Source: Arthrobacter sp. MN05-02 (GTDB lineage Bacteria > Actinomycetota > Actinomycetes > Actinomycetales > Micrococcaceae). From it: 64,000 nucleotides of DNA. This document shows, one piece after another, positions 17,656 through 26,280 of this stretch. The notes under the pieces were generated by a model. The model saw only the letters and a program-made list of their open reading frames with translations, did not search any database and was not told where the DNA came from. The position numbers and the translations under genes are program-made. Position 1 is the stretch's first letter; every line of letters begins with the position of its first letter. The stretch is taken from assembly GCA_004001285.1 (NCBI GenBank), contig AP018698.1, positions 1-64,000 of the forward strand, given 5' to 3'.

Positions 17656-18488
17656 TAAAGGCCCGTCATCTGGTGTCGCAGGTACTGCAGAACTGCCTGT
17701 GCTGTTTCCTCTGGGGCGCTGGCCTGGGGTACGTGTCCGGTCGCCGCGAGTTCAACGAGCGTACTGCCTGCCAGCCGCTCGTTCAGGTAACGGCCCACCT
17801 CCGGGGGTGCGAGCATGTCATCGGAGCACTGAAGGATCAGCGCCGGAACAGTCAGGTCGGTCAGGTGCGAGCGTATGTCGGAAAGGAAACTGACTCTCGC
17901 GAAATTCCGTGCAGTATCAGGGTTGGTTCGGCAGAAACTCGCCTCGAGTTCATCCGTCAGTTCGGGTGTGCCGGGATTACCCATGATGATTGGCGCAAGC
18001 GAGGCCGACCACGCGAAATAGTTGCTGTCCAGCGATTCCAAGAGCCCATCGATGTCCTGCTGTGTGAACCCGCCGACATAACTTTCGGAAGGGTCATCGA
18101 TGTAGGACGGCGACGGAGCCACTAGGACAAGCCCTTGGAACCTGTCCGCGTCCGCGATACCAGCCTCGATAGCCATCAGGGTCGCCACGCTGTGCGCAAC
18201 GAGGACAACATCGTGAAGCTCCAGCTCACCGCACAAAGCGAGTAAATCCATGACATAACCATCGAGAGTCGAATACTTCTCGGGATCGTACTGGTCAAGA
18301 TCGGACAGCCCTGAGCCCATGTGGTCGAACAATACGATCCGGTACCGATCCTCGAAAAACGGGATAATCCGATGCCACATGCTTTGATCGCAACCGAACC
18401 CATGGGCGAACAGCAGCACCGGCCCATCAGCCCGACCACTGATCCTCACGTTATGACGATCGATGAAGCTTGAAGTGCCAGCGCGCAA
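17655..18488 (-). CDS. RsbQ/KAI2-like alpha/beta hydrolase
   Basis: 277 residues. LLFAHGFGCDQSMWHRIIPFF, VLFDHMGSGLSDLDQYDPEKYSTLDGYVMDLL and VLVAHSVATL match RsbQ very closely. The catalytic triad is visible: Ser100 in AHSVA, Asp223 or 224 in CSDDMLAP, and His252 in GHVPQ. In Bacillus, RsbQ makes or delivers a small hydrophobic ligand to the PAS domain of the phosphatase RsbP, activating the sigma-B energy-stress pathway. Here the coupled partner is a PAS-GGDEF-EAL protein instead. The start is TTG 18488, with a weak ribosome-binding site. Confidence 0.88.
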   Translation of the reverse strand: MRAGTSSFIDRHNVRISGRADGPVLLFAHGFGCDQSMWHRIIPFFEDRYRIVLFDHMGSGLSDLDQYDPEKYSTLDGYVMDLLALCGELELHDVVLVAHSVATLMAIEAGIADADRFQGLVLVAPSPSYIDDPSESYVGGFTQQDIDGLLESLDSNYFAWSASLAPIIMGNPGTPELTDELEASFCRTNPDTARNFARVSFLSDIRSHLTDLTVPALILQCSDDMLAPPEVGRYLNERLAGSTLVELAATGHVPQASAPEETAQAVLQYLRHQMTGL

Positions 18489-18888
18489 GGCAGACCCACT
18501 TTCTGATCAGGTGCGGCGAACGAGTTAGGGCAAAGGGCTCTCGGCCAACTAGCACCGCCTACGCCCCACGGTCCCCGAAATAAGGATCGCACCCGACGTG
18601 TGACTCCACCTCAACATCGATGAGCCAGCATGAGCGAAAGCCGGCTGGAGCACATGCGCCCCGCCAAACCGACTCCGCCGTTCTGACATCCGATGGAAAG
18701 CACCCTTTCCACCGACCATATGACAGGCCCTCGACCACAATCAGTGAACTGGGTAGAACCTGACCCAACATTGAGTATCCATGGCGCCTCTCCCTCTACT
18801 GCGGCCTGTCCCGTAAAACTAAAGCTTCCTAAGACCCCGAGCAGGTCGCGCACCAGATAATTACTTTCCCGGGAGCTCGGGTCTCTCG
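18489..18888. other. Intergenic, no gene recognised
   Basis: 400 bp with only unlikely short frames. It presumably holds the promoter of the rsbQ-like operon. Confidence 0.4.
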
Positions 18889-19179
18889 ATGTCTTGGAAA
18901 GTTGTCTCACCGTGTTTCGTCTTAGCGGTGCTCGTGTTCGGGGTTTGGGAGTCAGAACGGCGGGATGAGGCGTCTCGGATGCACCAGATCAGCACGCCGA
19001 CTGAGAACACGCAGTTGCAGTTCGATAAATTCGTCGCCGCGGTCGCGCACAACCGCGACATGTTCGCTCACAGGACATCTGGAACGAGGGCTCCGATCGA
19101 GCGGTTTGGCATGAAGATGCTGCTCGAGTACGCCGACGAAGGAGACACCTTCGTGCCCGCATCAGCGGCCTTCAGGTAG
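18889..19179 (+). pseudogene. Degenerate serine resolvase N-terminal fragment
   Basis: STPTENTQLQFDKFVAAVAH, RDMFAHRTSGTRAPIERFGMKMLLEYADEGDTF follows the first ~65 residues of Tn3-type serine resolvases (YxRVST-x-x-Q ... D-x-x-SG-x-x-x-x-R-P-G ... L-x-x-G-D-T). The Arg before the catalytic Ser is lost, the W-R-L-D-R-L-G-R helix is replaced by PASAAF, and the frame ends. It is therefore a dead 5' remnant. It carries a resolvase-site-like motif at its start and overlaps the tetR gene end by 8 nt. Confidence 0.65.
18903..18925 (+). other. Candidate resolvase site beside the resolvase remnant
   Basis: TGTCTCACCGTGTTTCGTCT then TA. Same spacing (TGTCTC-N11-TCT[CT]A) as 6007-6030 and as 22299-22321 on the minus strand. 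As at 22.3 kb, it lies just upstream of, and points toward, a resolvase reading frame. Confidence 0.4.
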
Positions 19180-19738
19180 TGGTAAGGACGATGATCCTGG
19201 TGAGTTCAGTGATGGCGTCTTCTGGTAGCAGTGACTGGCGTGATGCCGCCTGGGAGAGTGCTTCCGCGGCTCCGAGGATTGCAGTCATGGTGGCGGTCGA
19301 GACCTTGCCGCCGCGTGCGAAAACGCTTAACGCATTGCGGCATGACTCGAGGTACGAACCCTCAGTCTCGTGCTTGAGCTTCTCAAGGGCTGGCGACCCT
19401 TCGAGCGCACCGAGGATGCCGGCGACGTCACGCCCGTGCTCGACGACGCACTCCACATGGGCCCGGGCGATCGCGGCGGCCTGCCCGTGCAGGGAAGCTT
19501 CAGCGTCACCGAGGTAGCGTTTGAGCTTCTCAGTTTGTTGAGCGTCGAGTTCACGGTAGAGGGCTACCAGGAGGGCAGAGCGTGAAGCGAAGTGGTCGTA
19601 CACCACGGGTTTGGTGATGCCGGCCTGCTCAGCAAGGCGACCGAGGGTCAAAGCATCCACACCGCCGGTGTCAATGATGGACCCGGCGACGGCCAACAAC
19701 TGCTCCCGTCGCTCGCCCTTGCGCATCTTTGCGACCAT
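19172..19738 (-). CDS. TetR-family repressor
   Basis: 188 residues. The helix-turn-helix is at about 10-55 (RREQLLAVAGSIIDTGGVDALTLGRLAEQAGITKPVVYDHFASRSALLVALYREL), followed by a helical ligand-binding domain. The start follows GGGGAGGGCCAGG. It is divergent from the quinone-reductase gene, with two similar inverted repeats in the gap (19770-19782 and 19798-19810). It very probably represses that gene and itself, and is released by a quinone or other electrophile; the inducer is inference. Confidence 0.88.
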   Translation of the reverse strand: MVAKMRKGERREQLLAVAGSIIDTGGVDALTLGRLAEQAGITKPVVYDHFASRSALLVALYRELDAQQTEKLKRYLGDAEASLHGQAAAIARAHVECVVEHGRDVAGILGALEGSPALEKLKHETEGSYLESCRNALSVFARGGKVSTATMTAILGAAEALSQAASRQSLLPEDAITELTRIIVLTTT

Positions 19739-19769
19739 CCTGGCCCTCCCCCTGCTCGCACTGAAAAAC

Positions 19770-19810
19770 CTACTATCAGTAGCCTACAGTGTGTAACCTA
19801 CAGATAGTAG
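19770..19810. promoter_or_regulatory. Two TetR-type operator half-palindromes
   Basis: CTACTATCAGTAG (19770-19782) and CTACAGATAGTAG (19798-19810) are each inverted repeats of CTAC-N5-GTAG, 28 bp apart centre to centre. They also form a larger inverted pair (CCTACTATC / GATAGTAGG). They lie between the divergent tetR and reductase genes. Confidence 0.75.
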
Positions 19811-19834
19811 GTAGTCCAATCTTCAGGAGGAATG

Positions 19835-20464
19835 GTGACCGCAGCACTGATCGTCATCGCGCATCCGGATCAACAGTCGTTGGCTCATTATGTGGCGAAG
19901 GAGCTCCAAAGAACGCTCGTGCGGCACGGAGTTTCGAGTGAGATCGCGGATCTCACCGCGGAGAACTTCGATCCGCGATTCACCTACGCCGACCGCTCGT
20001 CGTATCAGCAGGTCACACCTATTCCCGGGGACGTAATCGCTGAACAAGAGCGTCTTGATCGGGTCGATCATGTGTTCCTCGTGTTCCCGGTCTACTGGTG
20101 GTCGATGCCTGCCCTCCTCAAGGGATGGATTGATCGTGTGTTCATCAACGGCTGGGCCTTCGAACAAACCGAAGGAGGTTCCTTGACGCCGAAGCTGAGC
20201 CGACTATCCATGAACCTCATCCCCATCGCGGGAAGTGACGCCGGCGCGTACGAGCGGCATGGCTACCACGCTTCAATCAGCGCACAGATTGAGCACGGAA
20301 TCATCGACTTCTGCGGGGCCAAACGTGGCGCGACCACCTATCTGTATGAATCCGAAACGAAACAGTCATCAGCCATCACAGATGAGGTGAACCAACTTGT
20401 CCAGGACATTGTCACAAGAACGACCCCACAACCCCTGAACTGCACGCCCTCGCCGCACCGGTGA
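19835..20464 (+). CDS. NAD(P)H:quinone oxidoreductase, flavodoxin-like fold (MdaB/NQO1 type)
   Basis: 209 residues. ALIVIAHPDQQSLAHYVAKEL is the FMN/FAD phosphate-binding start, and VDHVFLVFPVYWWSMPALLKGWIDRVFINGWAF is the P-x-x-W-x-x-P-A-x-L-K-G-W-I-D-R signature of NQO1/MdaB. It performs two-electron reduction of quinones, avoiding radicals. GTG 19835 fits AGGAGG (19825-19830) better than ATG 19832. It is controlled by the adjacent TetR protein. Confidence 0.88.
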   Translation: MTAALIVIAHPDQQSLAHYVAKELQRTLVRHGVSSEIADLTAENFDPRFTYADRSSYQQVTPIPGDVIAEQERLDRVDHVFLVFPVYWWSMPALLKGWIDRVFINGWAFEQTEGGSLTPKLSRLSMNLIPIAGSDAGAYERHGYHASISAQIEHGIIDFCGAKRGATTYLYESETKQSSAITDEVNQLVQDIVTRTTPQPLNCTPSPHR

Positions 20465-20666
20465 CACTCCGACCGGAGCACACTTCGGAAGCAGCTCTCC
20501 CAGGGGAGAATCGGCATCGTATGCCCGAGCATGCAGGCATTGCTGCGACCGAAAGAATCTGGAGACGACAGGAACAACACCGCGGATGTCTTGCATCCCA
20601 TGGGTAGCAACACATCCGGATGAGACAGTGCTACTTCCCCGCCACTACTGCTCCTTGAACGTCTTG

Positions 20667-21545
20667 CTACCTTGTCTCGTTGGTGGGGCTGGTGTTCGGT
20701 GGAGGAGTGGCCGGCTGCAGGACAGTTCTCGTTCCATCCACGCCGTCGATGACGTGGACGACCTTCGACGGATCGGGCCATTCCGCTGGGAGGTCGTCGG
20801 CGTGATCAACGTTCTCTTGATCTGTCGGTTCCATCGCCAGGTGATCGAGGTGACCGGCTGAAAGGTGCAGGACGACTTGATATGTTGCACCCGCCGGTTC
20901 GGTGAAGTGGGCGCGCACCGGGAAGATCTGATCGTGTGGCACAGCGCGTGGCAGGTCGGCGGGAACGTCGAAGTACACGGTGGAGGTGAATTCGTCGCCC
21001 CAGGATAGTTCCTGTGCCAGGGCGAGCTGTGCGCGGAGCTCTTGTGCTCCCGCTATGTCGCTGGCGTCCAGGATGCCCTCGATAAGGCTCCGGACGCGCG
21101 GATCCAGTGACTTCACTTGCTCCGAGTCGTCATCCAGCATCGCCATGGCCGACTCTCGTTTAGCCGCAGCGCGGTCACCGAGGAAGCCAGCGAACGTGAG
21201 TGCTGCGGCACCTGCTGCCATCCAGCGGCGGGGGTGCCGCGCACCGGCCCGCCGAAGCCTGTCCTCGAGACGGACCTCGATGATGTCTCCGAGATCAGCG
21301 AAACGAAGCGCGGCCGCGCCCCCGGCAAGTCCCGCCAATAGGCGCAGCGGAAGGTGTTTGCCGCCGACAGTGATCCCGGCGTACAGGCCCGTGAAGACAG
21401 CGGTTCCGATGTGGACTGCGCGGCGCTGCCGGGCATCCAACGTGGATGCATCGATGAGGGAAAGCGCCCCCATCGTCGTCACCGACAGGATGCCGAAAAC
21501 CGGTGATGCCGGATCGGAAAGTAAGTGCCGTTCTGCCTCAGTCAC
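20667..21545 (-). CDS. Membrane protein of unknown function
   Basis: About 292 residues. The N-terminal half has hydrophobic stretches (FGILSVTTMGALSLI, AVHIGTAVFTGLYAGITV, LRLLAGLAGGAAALRF, WMAAGAAALTFAGFLG), suggesting four membrane segments. The C-terminal half is soluble and acidic (DEFTSTVYFDVPADLP, FTEPAGATYQVVLHLSAGHLDHLAMEPTDQENV). GTG 21545 follows AAAGGACATCTC and is preferred over 21584. No family was recognised. Confidence 0.65.
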   Translation of the reverse strand: MTEAERHLLSDPASPVFGILSVTTMGALSLIDASTLDARQRRAVHIGTAVFTGLYAGITVGGKHLPLRLLAGLAGGAAALRFADLGDIIEVRLEDRLRRAGARHPRRWMAAGAAALTFAGFLGDRAAAKRESAMAMLDDDSEQVKSLDPRVRSLIEGILDASDIAGAQELRAQLALAQELSWGDEFTSTVYFDVPADLPRAVPHDQIFPVRAHFTEPAGATYQVVLHLSAGHLDHLAMEPTDQENVDHADDLPAEWPDPSKVVHVIDGVDGTRTVLQPATPPPNTSPTNETR

Positions 21546-21682
21546 GAGATGTCCTTTCCAGATGGGTTCATCTTTGTCTACCACGGGAAAACGAAGACCT
21601 CTCAGATCAGTGTGCGCGAGGCGAAGCGTTACCGCTTTCCTCGAAACGGTCCGCGGTGGAGGCGGGAAGTGTCCTCGCCGCC

Positions 21683-22273
21683 TCAGGACGTTTCGTTCGC
21701 TCCCAGACTGAAATACCGATACACCGTTGCCCGGCTAACCCCGATGATCTTCCCGATATCCGCCGGCGCCAACCCCTGGGCCTTGAGGTCCCGTGCACGC
21801 TTCACCTTTACATGCTCGGCGGTCACCTCCCTACGACCGGCTCTCCGCCCGTGCTCGGCGGCCACGGCCATGCCAGCCCGGGTCCGCTCGGCGAGCTGGT
21901 CGCGCTCGAGCTGCGCGAATGCCGACATCACCGTCAGCATCGCCCTGCCCATAGGACCGGTAGTACTGATGCCCTCGGTAACACTGCGAAAATGAACGCC
22001 CCGGCGCTCTAGGTCATCGATGAGGGCCAGCAGGTTACGGGTATTACGCCCCAACCGGTCCAACTTCCACACCACCACCTCATCCCCTTTCCGGAGATGA
22101 TCGAGAAGCTTGTCCAACTCTGGCCGACTGGCCCGCGTTCCGCTCACCCCGTGATCGGTGAAGATCCGATCGCAACCAGCCGCAGTGAGGGCGGCGTGCT
22201 GCAAGTCGGCGTTCTGCTCCAACGTGCTGACCCTCGCGTACCCAACACTTCCCAACCCGACCCCCTCATCCAC
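21683..22273 (-). CDS. Serine recombinase (resolvase/invertase, TnpR-like)
   Basis: 196 residues. The catalytic motif is GYARVSTLEQNADLQ (Ser16), followed by DHGVSGTRASRPELDKLLDHLRKGDEVVVWKLDRLGR and the C-terminal helix-turn-helix ADIGKIIGVSRATVYRYF. All key residues are present, so it should be active. It acts on short crossover sites. A motif upstream at 22299-22321 is a candidate site, shared with 6007 and 18903. Confidence 0.9.
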   Translation of the reverse strand: MDEGVGLGSVGYARVSTLEQNADLQHAALTAAGCDRIFTDHGVSGTRASRPELDKLLDHLRKGDEVVVWKLDRLGRNTRNLLALIDDLERRGVHFRSVTEGISTTGPMGRAMLTVMSAFAQLERDQLAERTRAGMAVAAEHGRRAGRREVTAEHVKVKRARDLKAQGLAPADIGKIIGVSRATVYRYFSLGANETS

Positions 22274-22298
22274 TCATCAAAGGCCTCCTTCACTTTTG

Positions 22299-22321
22299 TT
22301 GAGAATACCCGACTTGAGACA
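22299..22321 (-). other. Candidate resolvase site upstream of the intact resolvase
   Basis: Read on the minus strand, TGTCTCAAGTCGGGTATTCT then CAA: TGTCTC-N11-TCTCA, 26 nt before the resolvase start and in the same relative orientation as the copy at 18903. Confidence 0.4.
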
Positions 22322-22425
22322 CATTGTTGGGACGAAGTTGGGTCGCCCACTTCCCCGCCGATCCTGACACCAGCCGATCCGGCATTAGGTTCCAATGTCG
22401 GTCCAGTCAAAGGATCCTTTGCTGA

Positions 22426-22593
22426 GATGGATACGTGTGCGTCCGCTACCCCTTCAAAATTGCCCGCATCCAGGCATACGCCGTCACCTCCAAGCACATA
22501 GCGATTAAGATCCGGTTCCTCGAATGCCTCATCAGGGTCCAATACGGAGGCTGGGTATGGCTGAGCGCCGTCACCCCCGCACCCTTGGAAGAT
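22426..22593 (+). pseudogene. 3' remnant of a gene paralogous to 39401-39712
   Basis: GYVCVRYPFKIARIQAYAVT, AIKIRFLECLIRVQYGGWVW, LSAVTPAP matches the last ~55 residues of the protein at 39401 (RVYAWIRYPSKAIRVQAHAI, VKIRFLEPLIKIQREGWVW, LNAVTPAP). A TGA lies just upstream at 22423, so the 5' half is missing. The frame runs on without a stop through an AT-rich spacer into lsr2. Confidence 0.6.
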
Positions 22594-22713
22594 GAGGACA
22601 ACGAGAACAATGGTAGCGATGATATTAACGCGAAGCGGGCTTATTCTTCTTTTGAGTTAGAATTGTTGGAAGGGGAATCATTCATTATTGGCAAGCAATC
22701 TAGGAGTAGAACG

Positions 22714-23058
22714 ATGGCGCAGCGTGTTCAGGTGGAACTGGTCGACGATCTCAATGGTGACGTGGCTGATGAGACGGTGCGATTCGGTGTCGACGGTACC
22801 GAGTATGAAATCGATTTGACGATGGAGAACGCGGAGAAGCTTCGTTCGGCCCTGTCCGAGTATGTCGAGAAGGGCCGGAAGGCAAAGGTTGGTCGGCGCG
22901 GACAGGGCGGGCAGAGCTCGGCCTCGTCGTCGCCGAGTAAGTCCAAGCGAGAAGAAACCCAGAAAATCCGCCAATGGGCGCAGGAGAACGGGCACAACCC
23001 CAGTTCCCGCGGACGCATCACCCAGGCGATCGTCGACGCCTACAACAACGCCCACTAG
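22714..23058 (+). CDS. lsr2: Lsr2 nucleoid-associated protein
   Basis: 114 residues. The N-terminal dimerisation domain (MAQRVQVELVDDLNGDVADETVRFGVDGTEYEIDL, NAEKLRSALSEYV) is joined by a basic linker to the C-terminal DNA-binding domain (IRQWAQENGHNPSSRGRITQAIVDAY), where the RGR AT-hook-like motif binds AT-rich DNA. Lsr2 silences horizontally acquired genes, much as H-NS does. ATG 22714 follows AGGAGT. A plasmid-borne copy may silence the AT-richer island beside it. Confidence 0.95.
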   Translation: MAQRVQVELVDDLNGDVADETVRFGVDGTEYEIDLTMENAEKLRSALSEYVEKGRKAKVGRRGQGGQSSASSSPSKSKREETQKIRQWAQENGHNPSSRGRITQAIVDAYNNAH

Positions 23059-23091
23059 AACCTCACCAGCTGCTGACCAGGGCGGGGACTG

Positions 23092-23685
23092 GTGGTGGGA
23101 CCTGAACAAGATGGCCGACAGGTCGACGACATCGATCGGACGAAGGCCGGCAAGTGGGAAAAAGCCAGTCATATCGCGTCAATCACGTTCCTGTTCCCGA
23201 CCCTGGTCGGCAGCACGCTCCTTGAAGAAGCCGGGGTCGAGTCTTTCTGGCTTCGCATGGCTCTGGTCCTGTTCCTCGGGGTCTTGGGCCTCGCACTGCT
23301 CAGTCGCCCTGCGCTACGCGAAGCAAAGCGCCGTCTGGCAGCCGACCTGGAAAACGGGGTCTTCGACTGCGCCATCCGGTTTGCGGCGGCGACTCCCGGC
23401 TCCCTCAACGACCTCTGGAACGCAGGAGCCGCTCAAGTAACCCCAGGAGGTTTGGCCTTTCAGCCTCAACAGGGCATACACACCCCACAGCCGACCGGGA
23501 GAACACGCACCTTCGCTCGTCCTGTTGTTCTCGGAAAAGCTGAGATGACAGGCAAGAAAGCCCCCGGGTGGGGCCGGAGCTGGACCATCCGTGAGCTACA
23601 AACCGACAACGGACGAATCCATGTGGCAGCCAGGCCAGCTGGTCTCGCCCTCATGGAGAACAGCTTCAGAAATCCCGCGCCCTAA
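23092..23685 (+). CDS. Membrane-anchored hypothetical protein
   Basis: 197 residues. Two adjacent membrane segments near the start (HIASITFLFPTLVGSTLLEEAG, FWLRMALVLFLGVLGLALLS) are followed by a basic stretch and a soluble domain (GVFDCAIRFAAATPGSLNDLWNAGAAQVTPGGLAFQP ... WTIRELQTDNGRIHVAARPAGLALME) with a PH-like feel. No family is assigned. GTG 23092 is the likely start. Confidence 0.6.
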   Translation: MVGPEQDGRQVDDIDRTKAGKWEKASHIASITFLFPTLVGSTLLEEAGVESFWLRMALVLFLGVLGLALLSRPALREAKRRLAADLENGVFDCAIRFAAATPGSLNDLWNAGAAQVTPGGLAFQPQQGIHTPQPTGRTRTFARPVVLGKAEMTGKKAPGWGRSWTIRELQTDNGRIHVAARPAGLALMENSFRNPAP

Positions 23686-23800
23686 CTTGCGTCTCAACCA
23701 GTACTTACCACCAGCACACCGCGCATTGTCATCGTTAGAAGATCAGCCGTCCTTCCCGCTGGGGCGCCCGCCGCGGTCAGACTGGGGCAACGTCACCGGC

Positions 23801-24712
23801 CTAGTGGTCCTTCAGGTCGAAGTCGAGGTCAAGGCATTCGGGGCTGGTGAGCTCCCGCCAGGCCGAGGTCACGCGCGCGTTGGGTAGGGCTGTGGCGATC
23901 GGCATCCGATCGACCCCGACCAACTGCTCGAGGTTGAGGCCGGTGAGGGCAGCGACATCGCGGATCGGGACCTGGAAGGTCCGGAACAGACCCAACGGCG
24001 GTGCGTCACCATCCACAGCGCCAGGTTTCGGCACGTCGTCTAGGTCGGCCAACTGCGGGGTCTGGTCCACGACGTACCCGGTCGCCGCCAACGATCCTTG
24101 CTGCAGGAACACAGCGACTTTGAAGTACCGCAGCGGGATCTCCATACCCCGGTACACGGGGTCGACGTCGCTGAAGATCGGGCCCGTGAACACGATCAGG
24201 CGCCGGCCATTGTCGGCGGCGTTCTCGAGCAGGTAGGACTCCAGGCCCAACCACAGCTCCAGTCCCTGGTTGAACTTCGCGGCCTGAGGGGCAGCGTTCG
24301 TGTAGTGGAAGGTGTCCTCATTGGCCTGCTGCGCCTCCGCCCTGGTATCGCCCCACACCGCTGACGCCCGGCGGACGAGGTGTCCGCGGTCGATATCATT
24401 GCGCGCGTACACCCGCTCCCCTGTCTGCTGATCCTCGGGTAGCCGCGGATCCAACCGCCAGTCGATGCCGGAGCGGTCCAGGTCCATGAGCTTCGCTCCG
24501 TCGATTCCAAGAGCCGTGATCGCCGCCAGGCGCTTGTCCGGTCGCATCAGCACCGAGAAGTGCGTGTACGGGAGCAGGACCGTCTCGACCCCGGCCAGTG
24601 CCGGCACGGGTACCGGGACGTCGAGGAACTGCTCGTCGAACCCCTCACGATCGGCGAGACTCGCGGCCGTGGCAGTAGGCGTGCTTTCAGGTGTGGGCAG
24701 GGTGGCGTCCAT
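23801..24712 (-). CDS. DNA/RNA non-specific endonuclease (NucA/NUC1 type)
   Basis: 303 residues. YARNDIDRGHLVRRASAVWG holds the DRGH active-site motif (Asp108-His111), and TFHYTNAAPQAAKFNQGLELWLGLESYL holds the metal-binding Asn and following Glu of beta-beta-alpha nucleases. RLIVFTGPIF completes the fold. No signal peptide is seen, so export by another route, or a toxin role, is possible. No immunity gene is recognised next to it. Confidence 0.88.
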   Translation of the reverse strand: MDATLPTPESTPTATAASLADREGFDEQFLDVPVPVPALAGVETVLLPYTHFSVLMRPDKRLAAITALGIDGAKLMDLDRSGIDWRLDPRLPEDQQTGERVYARNDIDRGHLVRRASAVWGDTRAEAQQANEDTFHYTNAAPQAAKFNQGLELWLGLESYLLENAADNGRRLIVFTGPIFSDVDPVYRGMEIPLRYFKVAVFLQQGSLAATGYVVDQTPQLADLDDVPKPGAVDGDAPPLGLFRTFQVPIRDVAALTGLNLEQLVGVDRMPIATALPNARVTSAWRELTSPECLDLDFDLKDH

Positions 24713-25310
24713 CCGGTGAAGCTACCAGCGGCAGGTGACAAGGCGATGAATAGTCCCAATGAAGCTGATTGAGGACCAGCGATGCCCGCGGGAGGTCATG
24801 ACCGCGAGGGAAGTAGCAGAAGCCGTGTGAACTCACCGGAAGCGCTGTGAAGCACTCGCACATGACTTGCGACGCACTCGTGGTACCACTGGCATGCAAC
24901 GCTAAGCACTGATGCTTAAACAGTCCTTTGTGCCACCCCGCCTCCATGGGCAGTCAAGCCGTCCGGGAAGGCACGGAATGGTGTTGCAGTTAGGGCACCA
25001 TCACCGGGCTTTTTCTCGGGCGGGTCATTTGGGAATGGCACCGATCAAGCAGGAGTAGGTCGGACCGAACAGCACCAGTCCAGCCATCAGCGTCACGGTG
25101 AGGGACCGGCTTACGGGCCTTCGGCGACCGCGATTTGATGTGACACGCAAGGTTCGTGGGAGGCGATCGTAGAACTCTCAGCGCGGATGCCGACTACGCA
25201 CAACCGATCGCCCCTATTTGGGCTCGCTACTCTCGCTGCTCAAAAAGGTCATATGAGAGGCTTACGATGACCGCGCGCCTAATGTGCGCCGGAGCGAGAG
25301 GTCTTACTCT
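24713..25310. other. Intergenic, 600 bp without a recognised gene
   Basis: No plausible coding sequence or RNA was found. It marks the transition from GC-rich DNA to the more AT-rich island. Confidence 0.4.
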
Positions 25311-25326
25311 TAGAACACGTGTTCTA
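25311..25326. promoter_or_regulatory. LexA-type SOS box
   Basis: TAGAACACGTGTTCTA is a perfect 16-bp palindrome containing GAAC-N4-GTTC, the core of the Gram-positive/actinobacterial LexA box. It ends 27 nt before the DUF5131 start codon, a position that overlaps the expected promoter. Confidence 0.75.
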
Positions 25327-25353
25327 GTACTGTAATCGAGGGCGGTTGATCCT

Positions 25354-26100
25354 ATGAGCTCCAACTCTTCCATCGAGTGGACCGAAGCTACCTGGAATCC
25401 AGTCACCGGATGCGACAAAGTCGCCGCCGGTTGCGACAACTGTTACGCCCTTACCTTGTCGAAGAGATTGAAAGCTATGGGTGCGGAAAAGTACCAGACG
25501 GACGGCAACTCTGTCACCTCCGGGCCCGGCTTCGGAGTGGCGATACATCCGAAGGCTCTGCAGCAGCCGTACAAATGGCGCTCACCTAAAGTTGTTTTCG
25601 TTAATTCGATGAGTGATCTCTTTCATGCCAAGGTGCCTCTGAGCTTTGTGCAGGACGTATTCGACGTCATTGCAGACACGCCTCAACACACCTATCAGGC
25701 TCTCACAAAACGAGCCCATCGAATGGCTCGAGTGGCGGACAAGTTGAACTGGCCCAATAACCTATGGATGGGCGTCTCGGTAGAAAGCGCCGACGTCGTC
25801 AACCGTATTGATCACCTAAGGGAAACGCCGGCTGCGATTCGTTTCTTGTCATGTGAGCCGCTCCTCGAGGCACTACCCGGCCTCAATCTGGACTCAATCG
25901 ACTGGGTTATCGCGGGTGGCGAGTCCGGCCCAAACTTCAGGCCGATGGATCCGGCGTGGGTGGAGGAGATCCGCGATCAGTGCGAAGAAGCAAACGTACC
26001 GTTTTTCTTCAAGCAGTGGGGTGGTCGGACACCCAAGCGCAACGGTCGCGAGCTGAACGGCCGCACCTGGGATTCGATGCCTCGGATGAAGGTCAGCTAG
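25354..26100 (+). CDS. DUF5131 (phage Gp37/Gp68) three-Cys-motif protein
   Basis: 248 residues. IEWTEATWNPVTGCDKVAAGCDNCYA holds the three Cys (Cys20, 27 and 30; C-x6-C-x2-C), a likely iron-sulphur cluster site related to radical-SAM/spore-photoproduct-lyase-like enzymes. SMSDLFHAKVP, QALTKRA, WMGVSVES, FLSCEPLL, WVIAGGESG and FFFKQWGG are family motifs. A LexA-type box precedes it, so it is probably induced by DNA damage. The convergent gene encodes TcmP, the usual partner of this family. The chemistry is not known to me; a nucleic-acid repair or modification role is inference. Confidence 0.88.
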   Translation: MSSNSSIEWTEATWNPVTGCDKVAAGCDNCYALTLSKRLKAMGAEKYQTDGNSVTSGPGFGVAIHPKALQQPYKWRSPKVVFVNSMSDLFHAKVPLSFVQDVFDVIADTPQHTYQALTKRAHRMARVADKLNWPNNLWMGVSVESADVVNRIDHLRETPAAIRFLSCEPLLEALPGLNLDSIDWVIAGGESGPNFRPMDPAWVEEIRDQCEEANVPFFFKQWGGRTPKRNGRELNGRTWDSMPRMKVS

Positions 26101-26280
26101 GACTGGAGACAGTGCGGCTGCACTGGCGATTCAATGACCGGACCGCGGGATTCTGGCCTTCCCCCTGTCGGACGACCGGCGCTGGTGGATCTTCTGTGTA
26201 TGCGGGAATGAGGACAGAGCCGTTCCATGCCTACTTCTCCTGCAGGGCACGATGAGCATCACGGATGATGATGCCGATCT

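Noticed and set aside
22435..23058. A single 207-codon gene ending in Lsr2
   Set aside because: The first part is a remnant of another family and the second has its own AGGAGT ribosome-binding site and the exact Lsr2 length, so two features are more likely.
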